Below, in pieces: positions 1 to 8,686 of a stretch of 53,405 bases of DNA (the first letter of the stretch is position 1; each line of letters begins with the position of its first letter). Below the pieces are notes generated by a model. It had not been told where the DNA came from. It saw only the letters and a program-made list of their open reading frames with translations, and made no database searches. Source of the DNA: Singulisphaera sp. GP187 (GTDB lineage: Bacteria; Planctomycetota; Planctomycetia; Gemmatales; Gemmataceae). The position numbers were made by a program, and so were the translations under genes. Location of the stretch: positions 1 through 53,405 of the forward strand of contig CAMDQN010000030.1 in NCBI GenBank assembly GCA_945905925.1, written 5' to 3'.

Positions 1-773
1 GCCTCGACCAGCTTGCTGGATGTGAGCACGTCCAGGGCTTTTCGCGTGTAGACATCGAGCGCCGCGACTTGCCCCCGGCTGTCGGCTTCGCGTCGAAACG
101 TGTCGAAGCTGTGAAGTAACGAACGGCGGTCGGAGAGTTGCTCCAACGAGACGCTCTTCAGCCGCATGTTGGCCAAGCCCTCGCCGTCCGGTTGGAACGG
201 GGCGTGGGCCGCGCCGAGGAACCCCGGTAGGCCCGGATTGGAGTAGGGTTTATGTCCGGTCTTCGTGGTCAGCCCAACGAACGGCGGGATGGTCGGATCG
301 ACAGCCCCTTGCAACCGCGACACGGCCGAACCGAGCGACGGCCGCCCACTCTGCTGCCCACCGGGGCCAATCGGGTACCCGCTCAGGCACAGGTCCGAGG
401 CGTGCTGGTCCGGGCAACCATACAGCGAGCGAATGATGGCGAACTTGTCCATCATCTTCGCCAGCCGCGGCATGTGCTCGCAGATCTGGATGCCGGTGAC
501 GTTCGTGGCGATCGGCTTGAACGACCCGCGGATCTCCACCGGGGCTTCCATCTTCAGGTCGTACATGTCCTGGTGCGACGGCCCGCCAGACAGGTAGATC
601 ATGATGACCGACTTGTGGCGGGTTCGCTCGCCCGAACCCGGTGAAGCTGCCTCGGCGCGGTACAGCGTAGGCAGCGACAGACCACCGAGCGCCAGCCCGC
701 CGATCTTGAGGAAGTGCCGTCGCGTGTGGCCGTCACACTGCGACGGCGAGGATTGGCTGAGGATGGAGAGCAT
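1..773 (-). CDS. DUF1501 family exported protein (C-terminus beyond window)
   Basis: About 257 codons are visible, reading off the left edge of the window, so the C-terminal half is missing. The start ATG (773) opens a protein with a twin-arginine signal (TRRHFLK at about residues 17-23, followed by a Gly/Leu-rich hydrophobic stretch). This is followed by the DUF1501 hallmark YLSGGPSHQDMYD, a later EHMPRLAKMMDKF segment and IIRSLYG. DUF1501 proteins are Tat-exported members of the alkaline-phosphatase/sulfatase-like fold that are very numerous in planctomycetes; their substrate is unknown. The gene lies 45 bp downstream of the TolB-like gene on the same strand, so the two, and perhaps the DUF1501 gene further upstream, may be co-transcribed. 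Family assignment is strong; function is not known. Confidence 0.9.
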   Translation of the reverse strand, partial: MLSILSQSSPSQCDGHTRRHFLKIGGLALGGLSLPTLYRAEAASPGSGERTRHKSVIMIYLSGGPSHQDMYDLKMEAPVEIRGSFKPIATNVTGIQICEHMPRLAKMMDKFAIIRSLYGCPDQHASDLCLSGYPIGPGGQQSGRPSLGSAVSRLQGAVDPTIPPFVGLTTKTGHKPYSNPGLPGFLGAAHAPFQPDGEGLANMRLKSVSLEQLSDRRSLLHSFDTFRREADSRGQVAALDVYTRKALDVLTSSKLVE

Positions 774-818
774 GCGAGAGCCTTTCGAGTTTGAATCCCA
801 GTGGGCGAGGGCCGATCG

Positions 819-2060
819 TTAGCGGCCGTCCTTCTTTCCCGCAGGTTGCCAGTGGCCGTGCATCGCGCACGAGCCCGCGGGGACGTTCGTGATAGGCCAG
901 ACATCCGTGCCGTCGATGGACGCGACGTAGAGTTGCATCGTGCCGCTGCGATCGGAGCCGAACAACAGCCACTTGCCGTCGGGCGAGACGGCCGGGTGAT
1001 AATGGCGCGTCCCGGGTTTCGACTTCGTCAGTTGCGTCACCTTGCCGTCGAGATCGACCCGCATCAGTTCGATGCTCTCGCTGACCTTCGCCGTGTAACA
1101 CACATGGCGGCCGTCCGCGGACCACACCGGCACGTCGCTGCTCTCGCTGTGAAAGTCCGGGTGCTTGAGCCGTTCGACGACACCGCGATAGCCGCCGCGA
1201 TCCGCGAGTTTCTTCAGCCCGGTGCCGTGCTTCTTCGCGATGTACGGGTGGCAGTTGTAATGCTCGCCGGAGACGAACAGCAGCCACTCCCCGTCGGGCG
1301 ACCACTGCGGCGCGAAGTTGAACGGGTTCTTCGTCTCCACCTTCCGCTTGTCGCTGCCGTCGGCGTTCGCGATGTAGATTTGGTAGTTCTCGTGATAGCT
1401 GATCCGCTTGCCGTCCGGCGACGCCGAGTAGCCGTAGGCGAACCCGCCGCCCTTGCCGGAGACATCACGCTTGTTCTTGCCGTCGGCGTCCATGATGTAC
1501 GGCTTCGACACCCCCTTGATGAGCGGGGTGAACCCGAAGCCCTTGCCGGCGGGCAAGAAGAACAGGCCGGTGTTGTAGATGCTGACACGGTCGACCGCCG
1601 TGAGATTCGTGACCTTGTTCGTCGCCAGGTCGAGCAAGCAAGAATCGACCAGCCAGCCTTCGGTCATGCGGAACGTCTTGTTCTTCCGCTCCCACGCCGC
1701 GTTCTCCGGGCTTTCCCACAGACTCAGGACGACGGCTTGCTTCCCATCCGGTGACCAGCCCGCGAACTGCGTCCAGGTGTGCTCGTTCTTCGTCAACTCC
1801 TCGGCGAGAATCTTTCGCCATTTGCCGTCGGCCGATACCACGCAAGCGCGATTGGTGACCCAGTTGACGAACTGCCCGCCTTCGAGGTCGTTGCGGCCCT
1901 CCGTGTAGCCGATCAACTGCGTGGGCTTCTCAGCGGCAGATGCCGCAGGCGAAAGCATCACGAGGAGCGACAACCCGACCGCGCTCAGGCCGCTGGCGCG
2001 AAGCCAATTGCGGCGAGAGGCGCGATCTGATAACGAAGCGGTGTCGTGCAGGGAGAGCAT
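819..2060 (-). CDS. TolB-like (PD40) beta-propeller exported protein
   Basis: The 413-residue protein has a twin-arginine-like N-terminus (SRRNWLRASG) and a hydrophobic segment ending AASAAE, so it is probably exported. The mature part is a beta-propeller built from repeated SPDGK-type blades, seen at about residues 100 (GWSPDGKQA), 213 (SPDGKRI), 254 (WSPDGEW), 310 (WSADGRH) and 358 (SPDGKWL). Such PD40/TolB-like propellers in planctomycetes are usually exported, and some are related to oligogalacturonate lyases; I see no specific catalytic signature, so no reaction is claimed. It lies 16 bp after the DUF1501 gene stop at 2077 and 45 bp before the next DUF1501 start, which fits an operon of three exported proteins. 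Confidence 0.8.
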   Translation of the reverse strand: MLSLHDTASLSDRASRRNWLRASGLSAVGLSLLVMLSPAASAAEKPTQLIGYTEGRNDLEGGQFVNWVTNRACVVSADGKWRKILAEELTKNEHTWTQFAGWSPDGKQAVVLSLWESPENAAWERKNKTFRMTEGWLVDSCLLDLATNKVTNLTAVDRVSIYNTGLFFLPAGKGFGFTPLIKGVSKPYIMDADGKNKRDVSGKGGGFAYGYSASPDGKRISYHENYQIYIANADGSDKRKVETKNPFNFAPQWSPDGEWLLFVSGEHYNCHPYIAKKHGTGLKKLADRGGYRGVVERLKHPDFHSESSDVPVWSADGRHVCYTAKVSESIELMRVDLDGKVTQLTKSKPGTRHYHPAVSPDGKWLLFGSDRSGTMQLYVASIDGTDVWPITNVPAGSCAMHGHWQPAGKKDGR

Positions 2061-2076
2061 GACGACCCTGGAGTGG

Positions 2077-3486
2077 TTAGAACAGTTCGGTGAGCGCGCG
2101 GCCGTCTTCCATCAGGTGGAAGGGGCGACCCTCGCGGTCGGTGGCGTGCAGGTCGTCGATGCCCATCGCGTGGAACACGGTGCGGGCGATGTGCTCTGGG
2201 GCGACCGGGTTCTGATCCGGGTATTCGGCGCGTTTGTCGGTCGTGCCGAACACCTGCCCGCCCTTGATGCCGCCACCGGCCAGTAGCACCGACTGGCAGG
2301 CCGTCCAGTGATCGCGGCCCGCACCGCCGGGGCCACCCGAACGCGGATCCCCGACCTTCGGCTTCCGCCCCATCTCGCTGGACACGATCACGAGCGTGGA
2401 TTCGAGCATCCCCTTCTGGTGCAGATCGTCCAGCAGAGCCGCGAACGGCCGGTCGAACTCCGGCAGAAGGCGGTCCTTCAGGCACCCGAAGTTGTTCCCG
2501 TGCGTGTCCCACCCGCCGCCGCTTTTGCACAGCGTGTCGAGTTCCTTGTCGCCCTTCCAGAAGACGGTGACGAAATGCACACCAGCCTCCACGAGCCGGC
2601 GGGCCAGCAACATCGACATCGAGTTGATGCCGGGGCCGTACCGCTCCCGCACGGCGACCGGTTCCGCCCGCAGGTCGAAGGCGTCGCGGGTGCCCTTCGA
2701 CGCCAGCAATGTGAACGCTTTCCGCTGGGGGATGCTGAACTCGCGGTTCGCCGCCGATTGCTCGGCTAACCCCCGCGCCCGGTCCAACTCGCCCAGCAGG
2801 GAGCGGCGGTCTTGCAGGCGGGTGACGGTGGTGTCGCCGGACAACGCGAGCGCGGGGACCTGGAAGTCGAGCGGTTTCTCACGGCTGCCATCGACGAACA
2901 CCGAGTCGAACTCGATGCCGAGGCGTGCCGCGAACTGCCCGGGCCGCGTGTACTGCGGCGCATCCTCCTTTTGCGGCAACGTGATCGCCGACGGCAGGTT
3001 CGGCAGCGGTGGCCGCTTCGACGCGACGACCGACGCCATCGACGGCCAGTCGGTCGGGTACGGCGTGCGGGCGTTCAGCAGTTGGTGGAAGGTGCGGTCC
3101 GGTGCGTGTCCGGTCAGGTTGTAGTAGTAGCCGGCGTGGTGGTCACCGGTGCCCCGCCGGTGGTCGCCGAGTGACCGGACGATCGCGAGGTGGTGCGCCT
3201 GTTTCGCCAGGTGCGGCAAGTGTTCGCACAACTGAATGCCCGGAGCAGATGTCTGTATCGGCTTGAACGTGCCGCGATACTCGACGGGCGCGTCCGGCTT
3301 CATGTCCCAGGTGTCGATGTGCGACGCGCCGCCACTGAGCCAGATCAGAATCGCCGACTTCGCCACCTTCCGCTTGCCGGCCGGTGTCGGTGTAGCCAGT
3401 GCGCGGCCGGCGAGGTTCACCCCGAAGAACGGCAACCCGCCGGCGAGGAGGAACGTCCGCCGGGACCGCAGCCAAGAGTGGTTCAT
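2077..3486 (-). CDS. DUF1501 family exported protein
   Basis: A complete DUF1501 protein of 469 residues. The start is placed at the ATG at 3486, because a GAGG Shine-Dalgarno lies 8 nt before it; a longer reading frame begins at 3510. The N-terminus carries a Tat signal (RSRRTFLLAGG). The body has the family landmarks WLSGGASHIDTWDMKPDAP, the QLCEHLPHLAKQA segment, SMLLARRLVEAGV, a GWDTHGNNF metal-site-like motif, SSEMGRKP and the C-terminal LLAGGGIKGGQVFG. Members are related to the alkaline phosphatase superfamily but their substrate is unknown. It is divergent from the LysR gene at 3619, with 132 bp between the two starts, so that regulator is its likely controller. Confidence 0.92.
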   Translation of the reverse strand: MNHSWLRSRRTFLLAGGLPFFGVNLAGRALATPTPAGKRKVAKSAILIWLSGGASHIDTWDMKPDAPVEYRGTFKPIQTSAPGIQLCEHLPHLAKQAHHLAIVRSLGDHRRGTGDHHAGYYYNLTGHAPDRTFHQLLNARTPYPTDWPSMASVVASKRPPLPNLPSAITLPQKEDAPQYTRPGQFAARLGIEFDSVFVDGSREKPLDFQVPALALSGDTTVTRLQDRRSLLGELDRARGLAEQSAANREFSIPQRKAFTLLASKGTRDAFDLRAEPVAVRERYGPGINSMSMLLARRLVEAGVHFVTVFWKGDKELDTLCKSGGGWDTHGNNFGCLKDRLLPEFDRPFAALLDDLHQKGMLESTLVIVSSEMGRKPKVGDPRSGGPGGAGRDHWTACQSVLLAGGGIKGGQVFGTTDKRAEYPDQNPVAPEHIARTVFHAMGIDDLHATDREGRPFHLMEDGRALTELF

Positions 3487-3593
3487 GTTGGAAACCTCGC
3501 GGAGGAGCATTCGCGCTGTGTGGACGCGCGAGGTGGGAAATTTCTTGTACCCGATCCAGCGGCCCGGCTCAAACAGTTCAACTGGACAATCTT

Positions 3594-3609
3594 CCTAACT
3601 ATCGTTAGG
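3594..3609. promoter_or_regulatory. Candidate operator, inverted repeat CCTAAC-N4-GTTAGG
   Basis: A perfect 6-bp inverted repeat with a 4-bp spacer ends 9 bp before the LysR-type start codon, and another CCTAA follows at once. It lies in the 132-bp divergent region shared with the DUF1501 gene. LysR regulators commonly bind dyads in such shared regions and repress their own gene. The operator role is inference from position and symmetry. Confidence 0.45.
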
Positions 3610-3618
3610 CTGCACCTA

Positions 3619-4578
3619 ATGAAAGAGAAAGGCAGCTCAACCCGGCGGTTTTTCAAGGAACTTCGGTTCCAACAGTTGCGAGCGTTGGTCGAGGTGGCTG
3701 GCCAGAAAAGCTTCGCCGGTGCCGCTCACAGGCTAGGACTGGCCACCCCTTCCGTTTGGCAGCAGGTCCGAGGGCTGGAAGTCGAGTTCGGCGTGGAACT
3801 CGTGAACGTCACCGGGAAGACCGTCGAGCTGACCGACGACGGGGCCGCCCTCGCGGACCTCGCCCGCCCGCTCGTCGCTGGGTTCGACTCGCTGCACGAG
3901 GCGTTCGCGGGTCGGACCAACCTCGGCCCGAAGCGTTTGGTGTTGGCTTCCACGCTCCAGTTGCTCAAGAACGAACTGCGTGAACCGCTCGCCGAATATC
4001 GACGTCGGCACCCGGACGTGCACCTCACGATCATTGACCGTCCGTCGACAGCGGCCCGGCAGTGTTTGGAGAACGGCGAAGCCGACATCGCGGTCGTCGG
4101 GTTGCTCGGAGCGACGCCGGGACCGTCTCTCGTCACCACCCGCCTCACGGCCTACCCGTTCGTACTACTCGCTCTCACCGGTCACCCGGTGTTGAGTGTC
4201 AGTCGGCTGACCGCCAGGGCCATCGCCAAACACCCGCTGGTGCTGCCGAGTGTCGTGGCCAATTCGCGTTCGCGGTTGGACGAGGTGTTCCGCCGGGCGG
4301 GTGTCGCGGACGAGTTGAACGTCGTGGCCGACGGCAGTAATTTTGATCTGCTGTTCGATTACGTGGTTCAGGGGTTCGGGGTGTCAGTCGTCTCGGTCAG
4401 CCCGCTGATCCTCGAGCGTCTCACGTCCGACCGCCACGGCCCACCGGTGGTCGTTCGTGACCTCACCCGGCTGTTCGGAGAGGAGGCCGTCGTCCTGTTG
4501 CGCCGCGCGGGCCGGTTCGAGGCACCGCACCACCGCGCCGTTACGGAACTCATTCAGGCGGCGCTCAAGCCAAAATAG
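3619..4578 (+). CDS. LysR-family transcriptional regulator
   Basis: The 319-residue protein begins at the ATG at 3619; the open frame extends upstream, but the alignable family region starts just after this codon. Residues about 15-75 form the winged helix-turn-helix (RFQQLRALVEVAGQKSF, AAHRLGLATPSVWQQVRGLE, then VELTDDG). Residues about 95-310 form the two-lobed substrate-binding-like effector domain (RRRHPDVHLTII, ENGEADIAVVG, VVQGFGVSVVS). It faces the DUF1501 gene at 2077-3486 across a 132-bp intergenic region containing a dyad, the usual LysR arrangement of regulator and target. The inducer is unknown. Confidence 0.9.
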   Translation: MKEKGSSTRRFFKELRFQQLRALVEVAGQKSFAGAAHRLGLATPSVWQQVRGLEVEFGVELVNVTGKTVELTDDGAALADLARPLVAGFDSLHEAFAGRTNLGPKRLVLASTLQLLKNELREPLAEYRRRHPDVHLTIIDRPSTAARQCLENGEADIAVVGLLGATPGPSLVTTRLTAYPFVLLALTGHPVLSVSRLTARAIAKHPLVLPSVVANSRSRLDEVFRRAGVADELNVVADGSNFDLLFDYVVQGFGVSVVSVSPLILERLTSDRHGPPVVVRDLTRLFGEEAVVLLRRAGRFEAPHHRAVTELIQAALKPK

Positions 4579-4968
4579 AATCGCTGCGGGAGGCCGCACT
4601 TGATGGTGGACAGGGAACGGCCTAAAGCGGCCTGAAGTAACGACTCAAACTTTGGGAGACCACGGGCGTATTGTTCCACGCCGGACACGAAATCCCGGAC
4701 CGCTCCCGTTCGGGATAGCGATGACCCCTCCCAGCTCAGCAGCCCCTCCGGCGGACCCGAGGGCTGGTCGCCCCTCCGCCGATGGGCGCGCACCACCCGC
4801 TTTTTCGACTACCGCGTGAGCGAATGGCCTCGCTCAAACCCTGCGATTCCCTGCGTTTCCCTTGGGGTAGTGTTTTCTGCACAGTGCTCATGACGAGATC
4901 GGTTCATTCGCTGCGTGGTTGGTCGTCACCCCGCGAGCATGAAAACGGGCGCGGGTTGGGATACGATA
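4579..4968. other. Non-coding stretch before the IS110 element
   Basis: No convincing gene lies here. A minus-strand reading frame at 4554-4796 has no recognisable motif and overlaps the LysR 3' end. The left end of the IS110 element must lie in this stretch or shortly after it, but I could not define it because IS110 elements lack long terminal inverted repeats. Confidence 0.5.
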
Positions 4969-5136
4969 CCCGTGACGCGATCCGGGACGGAGGCCGTTCC
5001 TTCCTGGTGCCTGACAAGCCCGATGCACAGTGTGGCCCGGACATCGCCGCGAACCCGAGAGTGTTGCCTCCGTACTGGAGAGCACGCAGAGCAGAATGCT
5101 CACCACCCCGATGTCTTCCCGGATCGCGTCACCGGG
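4969..5136 (+). ncRNA. Candidate IS110 bridge-RNA / SD-sequestering fold
   Basis: GTGACGCGATCC (4972-4983) is perfectly complementary to GGATCGCGTCAC (5121-5132). CCC (4969-4971) can pair with GGG (5134-5136) across one bulged C. The stem closes a roughly 168-nt segment immediately upstream of the transposase and takes in the first bases of its GGGAGG Shine-Dalgarno (5134-5139). IS110-group elements are known to encode a bridge RNA of about this length upstream of the transposase. An alternative is a simple protective hairpin hiding the ribosome-binding site from read-through transcripts. Confidence 0.4.
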
Positions 5137-5145
5137 AGGCCCGTC

Positions 5146-6384
5146 ATGGACATCCTCTACACCTGTTGTGCCGGACTCGACGTCCACAAGGACGACGTGG
5201 TCGTGTGTGTCCGCCGGTTGCGGCCGCGTCAGCGGAGTCCCGACCTCCAGACCCGGACCTTCGACACGCACACCTCGGCGCTCATGCAACTGGCCGATTG
5301 GCTGACCGCCGAAGGCGTGACCCACGTCGCGATGGAATCGACCGGCGTGTACTGGCGGCCCATCTGGAATCTGCTCGAGGGGCGCTTTGCCCTGATGCTG
5401 GTGAACGCCCAACACATGAGGCAGGTGCCCGGGCGGAAGACCGATGTCAAGGACAGCGCGTGGATCGCGCAGTTGCTCCAACACGGTCTGCTCCGAGCCA
5501 GTTTCGTGCCGCCAACCGCTCAGCGCCAGCTGCGCGAGTTGACGCGGCAGCGCCGACAGTTGATCCACACGCGGTGCGACGTCACGAAGCGCGTGCAGAA
5601 GGTGCTTGAGGACGGCAACATCAAGTTGTCGAGCGTCGCAACGGACGTCCTCGGCGGGTCGGGTTGGGCCATGATCGAGGCACTCATCGGCGGCGAGAGC
5701 GACGCCGAGGCGATGGCCGAATTGGCCCGCGGCCGGCTCCGCGCGAAGATCCCGGCTTTGCGCGAAGCGTTACACGGTCGGGTGACCGAGCACCACCGGT
5801 TCCTGTTGCGCGGGTTGCTCGATCAGGTGACCCAACTGAACGGCCAGATCGAGCGCCTGAGCGCGCGGATCGATGAGGTGCTCCCGTCGGGGTACCGAGA
5901 CGCACGAACCCGGCTCGCGACCATTCCCGGGTTCGGTGAGCACGTGGCCGAGTGCGTGCTGGCGGAGGTCGGCGCGGACATGAGTGTGTTTCCCACGGCC
6001 GCGCATTTGGCCTCGTGGGCGGGGATGTGCCCGGGCCAGCGCCAGAGCGCCGGCAAGCACGGCAGCGGGCGCACGCGACACGGGAACACGTGGTTGCGCA
6101 CGGTTCTGGTTCAGGCGGCGTGGGCGGCCAGCCACACGAAGAACACGTACCTGTCTGCCCAGTTCCACCGGTTGGTCGGCCGGCGCGGGAAGAAGCGGGC
6201 GCTGGTTGCCGTGGCCCACACGCAGTTGGTGATCGTCTACCACCTGCTGAAGTCGGGCACGGAATATCGGGAACTGGGTTCGGATTACTTCGACCGCCTC
6301 GACGCCGAACGCGCGACACGGAAGTTGGTGCACCGGTTGGAGCAGTTAGGGCACACGGTCACGCTCACCGCCCCGACGGCGTGA
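5146..6384 (+). CDS. IS110-family transposase (DEDD)
   Basis: The 412-residue protein starts at the ATG at 5146, 6 nt after a strong GGGAGG ribosome-binding site; longer frames upstream lie in the element's non-coding end. The RuvC-like DEDD domain is visible: GLDVHKDD (Asp12), HVAMESTGVYW, and the RKTDVKDSAWIAQLL motif. The C-terminal Tnp20-type domain follows with IPGFGEHVAE, LASWAGMCPGQRQSAGKHG and RHGNTWLR, including the candidate nucleophilic serine in QRQSAGK. Length and motifs are typical of the family, and no frameshift is seen, so the element may be active. Because the longer non-coding end is upstream, it fits the IS110 group rather than the IS1111 group. Confidence 0.93.
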   Translation: MDILYTCCAGLDVHKDDVVVCVRRLRPRQRSPDLQTRTFDTHTSALMQLADWLTAEGVTHVAMESTGVYWRPIWNLLEGRFALMLVNAQHMRQVPGRKTDVKDSAWIAQLLQHGLLRASFVPPTAQRQLRELTRQRRQLIHTRCDVTKRVQKVLEDGNIKLSSVATDVLGGSGWAMIEALIGGESDAEAMAELARGRLRAKIPALREALHGRVTEHHRFLLRGLLDQVTQLNGQIERLSARIDEVLPSGYRDARTRLATIPGFGEHVAECVLAEVGADMSVFPTAAHLASWAGMCPGQRQSAGKHGSGRTRHGNTWLRTVLVQAAWAASHTKNTYLSAQFHRLVGRRGKKRALVAVAHTQLVIVYHLLKSGTEYRELGSDYFDRLDAERATRKLVHRLEQLGHTVTLTAPTA

Positions 6385-6876
6385 GCGCCATTACCGACAC
6401 TCGCGATAACGACCCACAGATCGGGCCGGCGGCGGCGCGTTGACTCCTGCCACCACTCGGCCCAAGGTCGCACCGAATTGTTTTCAGAGCAGGACGGGCA
6501 ACATTTCCCCCTTCGACTTGGTATCGCAAATCGACCCGGCAACACTTTGTAAACTGATTTTAGTAAAGATGACTAAGAAGACGTGACCGACAAAAGTCTG
6601 TTTCAGGGGTAACGAACCCCCAAAACCAAGGCGATTTTGAAGACAGTTTCGCCGAAAATCGACTTTTGTCGGTCACGTCTAAGAAAACTTCTTGACCTGA
6701 GCCGAAGCGGTTGGGTAATCTCGCATTGCTTACCACTCCGCACTGCCGAGAATCTTCCCGCCACAACCTGCCAAGTACTCGAGAATTGCACGGCTCCTCG
6801 ATTTTTCAACGGTCGATGTCCCGCCGAACTTCCCGCAGAGACTGATCGCATCTTGAACACGATTAAGGAAGAGACA
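6385..6876. other. Intergenic region between IS110 and a secreted protein gene
   Basis: The first part is the right end of the IS110 element, whose boundary I cannot fix. The middle (6575-6684) holds a MITE-like palindrome listed separately. The rest up to 6860 has no recognisable gene, although the frame of the next CDS stays open through it. The next gene's Shine-Dalgarno (AAGGAAGAG) lies at 6865-6873. Confidence 0.6.
6579..6680. repeat. 102-bp MITE-like palindromic element with 20-bp terminal inverted repeats
   Basis: AGACGTGACCGACAAAAGTC (6579-6598) is exactly inverted at 6661-6680. The four bases just outside each end are AAGA (6575-6578 and 6681-6684), as expected of a 4-bp target-site duplication. 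The 62-bp interior has further dyads: GGGGT/ACCCC, GGCGA/TCGCC and CGATTTT/AAAATCG. It encodes no protein. This is the form of a miniature inverted-repeat transposable element; a structured RNA is the alternative. Confidence 0.7.
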
Positions 6877-7389
6877 ATGAAGACGTTGTCGGCTGTCGTT
6901 CTCACTGGGCTGCTGTGGTTCGGGTTATACGCGTCGGCGCGAAAGAGCGAGGCGGCAGATCCGCCCAAGCCGGAGGCGAAACAAGCCGTCGATCAGGTCG
7001 AGATCGGCAACGCAGAGGCCGAGAAAAAGCACAATCTCAAGGAAGAAGGCCGCGTGCAGAGCGGAACTCACGCCGGCAAGGCCTGGCGACATGCGCGAGA
7101 TGGCGGATCGTTCAGCTACGACATGAAGGTTCTCCCTGATGCGCCCATGACGCTGGTCTGCACCTATTGGGGCAGCGACAAGCGACGCACGTTCGACATC
7201 TTGGTTGATGGAAAGAAGGTTGCCACCCAGACCGTCAACAACAACAAACCGAACGAGTTCTTCGAGGTGGAGTACAAGATCCCCGCGGAGTTGACGCAGA
7301 AGAAGGACAAAGTCACCGTCAAGTTTCAGGCCCAACCCAGTGGTGTTGCCGGCGGTGTCTTCGGCTGCGAGACGAAGAAGGGTCAGTAG
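6877..7389 (+). CDS. Secreted DUF6805-like beta-sandwich protein
   Basis: The 170-residue protein starts at the ATG at 6877 with AAGGAAGAG upstream; the open frame begins further 5' in non-coding sequence. It has a hydrophobic N-terminal signal segment. From about residue 65 on it resembles the small domain found at the C-terminus of GH127-type beta-L-arabinofuranosidases (RRTFDILVDGKKVATQT, FFEVEYKIP, VTVKFQA, GVAGGVFGC). Here that domain stands alone, without a catalytic domain, so a carbohydrate-binding or accessory role is likelier than catalysis. It lies upstream of the sialidase-like gene with an 87-bp gap, on the same strand. Confidence 0.6.
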   Translation: MKTLSAVVLTGLLWFGLYASARKSEAADPPKPEAKQAVDQVEIGNAEAEKKHNLKEEGRVQSGTHAGKAWRHARDGGSFSYDMKVLPDAPMTLVCTYWGSDKRRTFDILVDGKKVATQTVNNNKPNEFFEVEYKIPAELTQKKDKVTVKFQAQPSGVAGGVFGCETKKGQ

Positions 7390-7476
7390 GGCGAACCTCG
7401 GTTCGTGTGACATCTCCGACGCTCTTGCCCTGAACGAGCGGACCACGACACCTTCACCGCCGACCGAGACGAAACA

Positions 7477-8628
7477 ATGTTTGCCCTCAACCTGTCGCGA
7501 CGGGGCTTTCTCAGTTCGGGTATTGCCCTCGCCGGTGCGGTCCTCCCCACCTTCGCTGCCGAGAACAAGTTCGACGGTGAACTCAAGTCCTTCCTGGGCG
7601 AGCCGGCGATCGAAACCACGCAAATCTTCAAGGGCGGTCGGTTTCCGAACGTCGTTGTCGCCGTCGACGGTTCGGTGCTCGCGGTCTGGGGCGGAGTCGT
7701 GGTGAAGCGCAGCGAAGACGGTGGCAAGACCTGGGGGCCGGAGATCGAAGTCGGCAAGGGTCACATGGGCGGCGGCGTCACCGTGAACGAAACCAATGGC
7801 GAGATCTTCGCGTTCGTGGGGAAAGTCCATCCGCCGACGACGGAAACGGTCTACCGTAGCAAGGATCACGGCAAGAGTTGGTCCGCCGTCGAAGTGGTGA
7901 TCAAGCCGGACAGCAAGGGGAACAAGCCGGAGATGCACATGAACGAGCATGGCATCACCCTGCGACACGGCAAGCACAAGGGCCGCCTCCTCCGCCCGGC
8001 TCGCTTCTACGGCAAAGCGAACTCGCGGGAGGAGTGGCCCAACCACTACACCAACGCCATCTACAGCGACGACGGTGGCAAAACGTGGCTGACCAGCGAG
8101 CCGTTTCCCGCGAACGGTACCGGCGAGGCGACCATCGCTGAGCTTTCCGACGGGCGCATCTACTACAACTCGCGTCGGCACTGGGCACCGAAGGGAGAAA
8201 ACCCGCTCCGCCGATGGACCGCGTGGAGCGCCGACGGCGGTGCAACCTGGAAGGACGCGTCGATCTGTGAGGTGCTGCCGGACGGCCCGCAAAACACTCC
8301 CTACGGCTTGATGGGCGGTTTGGTACGCCTGCCCGTCGCGGGCAAAGACATCCTGATCTTCAGCAATTGTGACAGCAAGGATGCACGCAACCAGGGCACG
8401 GTCTGGGCCAGCTTCGACGGCGGCAAGACCTGGCCGGTGAAGCGACTGGTTACCAGGGGGGCCTTCGCCTATTCGTCGCTTGATGCCGGGCGGCCCGGAA
8501 CCAAAGGCGAAGGTTGGATCTACCTCTTGGCCGAAACGAAAGGCGGGGAGTTGATGCGATTCAACCTGAGCTGGCTGCTGGCCGGCGAGAAGACGGGCGA
8601 TGGTGAAGTTCCCAAGTGGCTCAAGTGA
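7477..8628 (+). CDS. Sialidase-like exported protein (BNR/Asp-box six-bladed propeller)
   Basis: The 383-residue protein has a Tat signal (LSRRGFLSSG) and at least five Asp-boxes of the SxDxGxTW type: SEDGGKTW, SKDHGKSW, SDDGGKTW, SADGGATW and SFDGGKTW. It also has a GGRFPNVVVAVDG stretch near residue 50, in the place of the FRIP motif. Arginines and an HEHGITLRHG/GRLLRPARFY region are consistent with the exo-alpha-sialidase fold seen in many planctomycete proteins. The family includes true sialidases and many enzymes with other or unknown glycan substrates. It lies 58 bp upstream of a DUF1501 gene, probably in the same transcript. Confidence 0.85.
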   Translation: MFALNLSRRGFLSSGIALAGAVLPTFAAENKFDGELKSFLGEPAIETTQIFKGGRFPNVVVAVDGSVLAVWGGVVVKRSEDGGKTWGPEIEVGKGHMGGGVTVNETNGEIFAFVGKVHPPTTETVYRSKDHGKSWSAVEVVIKPDSKGNKPEMHMNEHGITLRHGKHKGRLLRPARFYGKANSREEWPNHYTNAIYSDDGGKTWLTSEPFPANGTGEATIAELSDGRIYYNSRRHWAPKGENPLRRWTAWSADGGATWKDASICEVLPDGPQNTPYGLMGGLVRLPVAGKDILIFSNCDSKDARNQGTVWASFDGGKTWPVKRLVTRGAFAYSSLDAGRPGTKGEGWIYLLAETKGGELMRFNLSWLLAGEKTGDGEVPKWLK

Positions 8629-8686
8629 TGCGCTGTTGGCACCCTCCCCGCCGTCCTACCAACATTATTCCACGAGCTGACTCGCG

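Noticed and set aside
4554-4796. 80-residue minus-strand frame downstream of the LysR gene
   Set aside because: No ribosome site or motif, and it overlaps the LysR 3' end.
6925-8292. 455-residue minus-strand open frame over the DUF6805-like and sialidase-like genes
   Set aside because: The opposite strand has signal peptides, Asp-boxes and good ribosome sites; the antisense frame has none and runs across two real genes.
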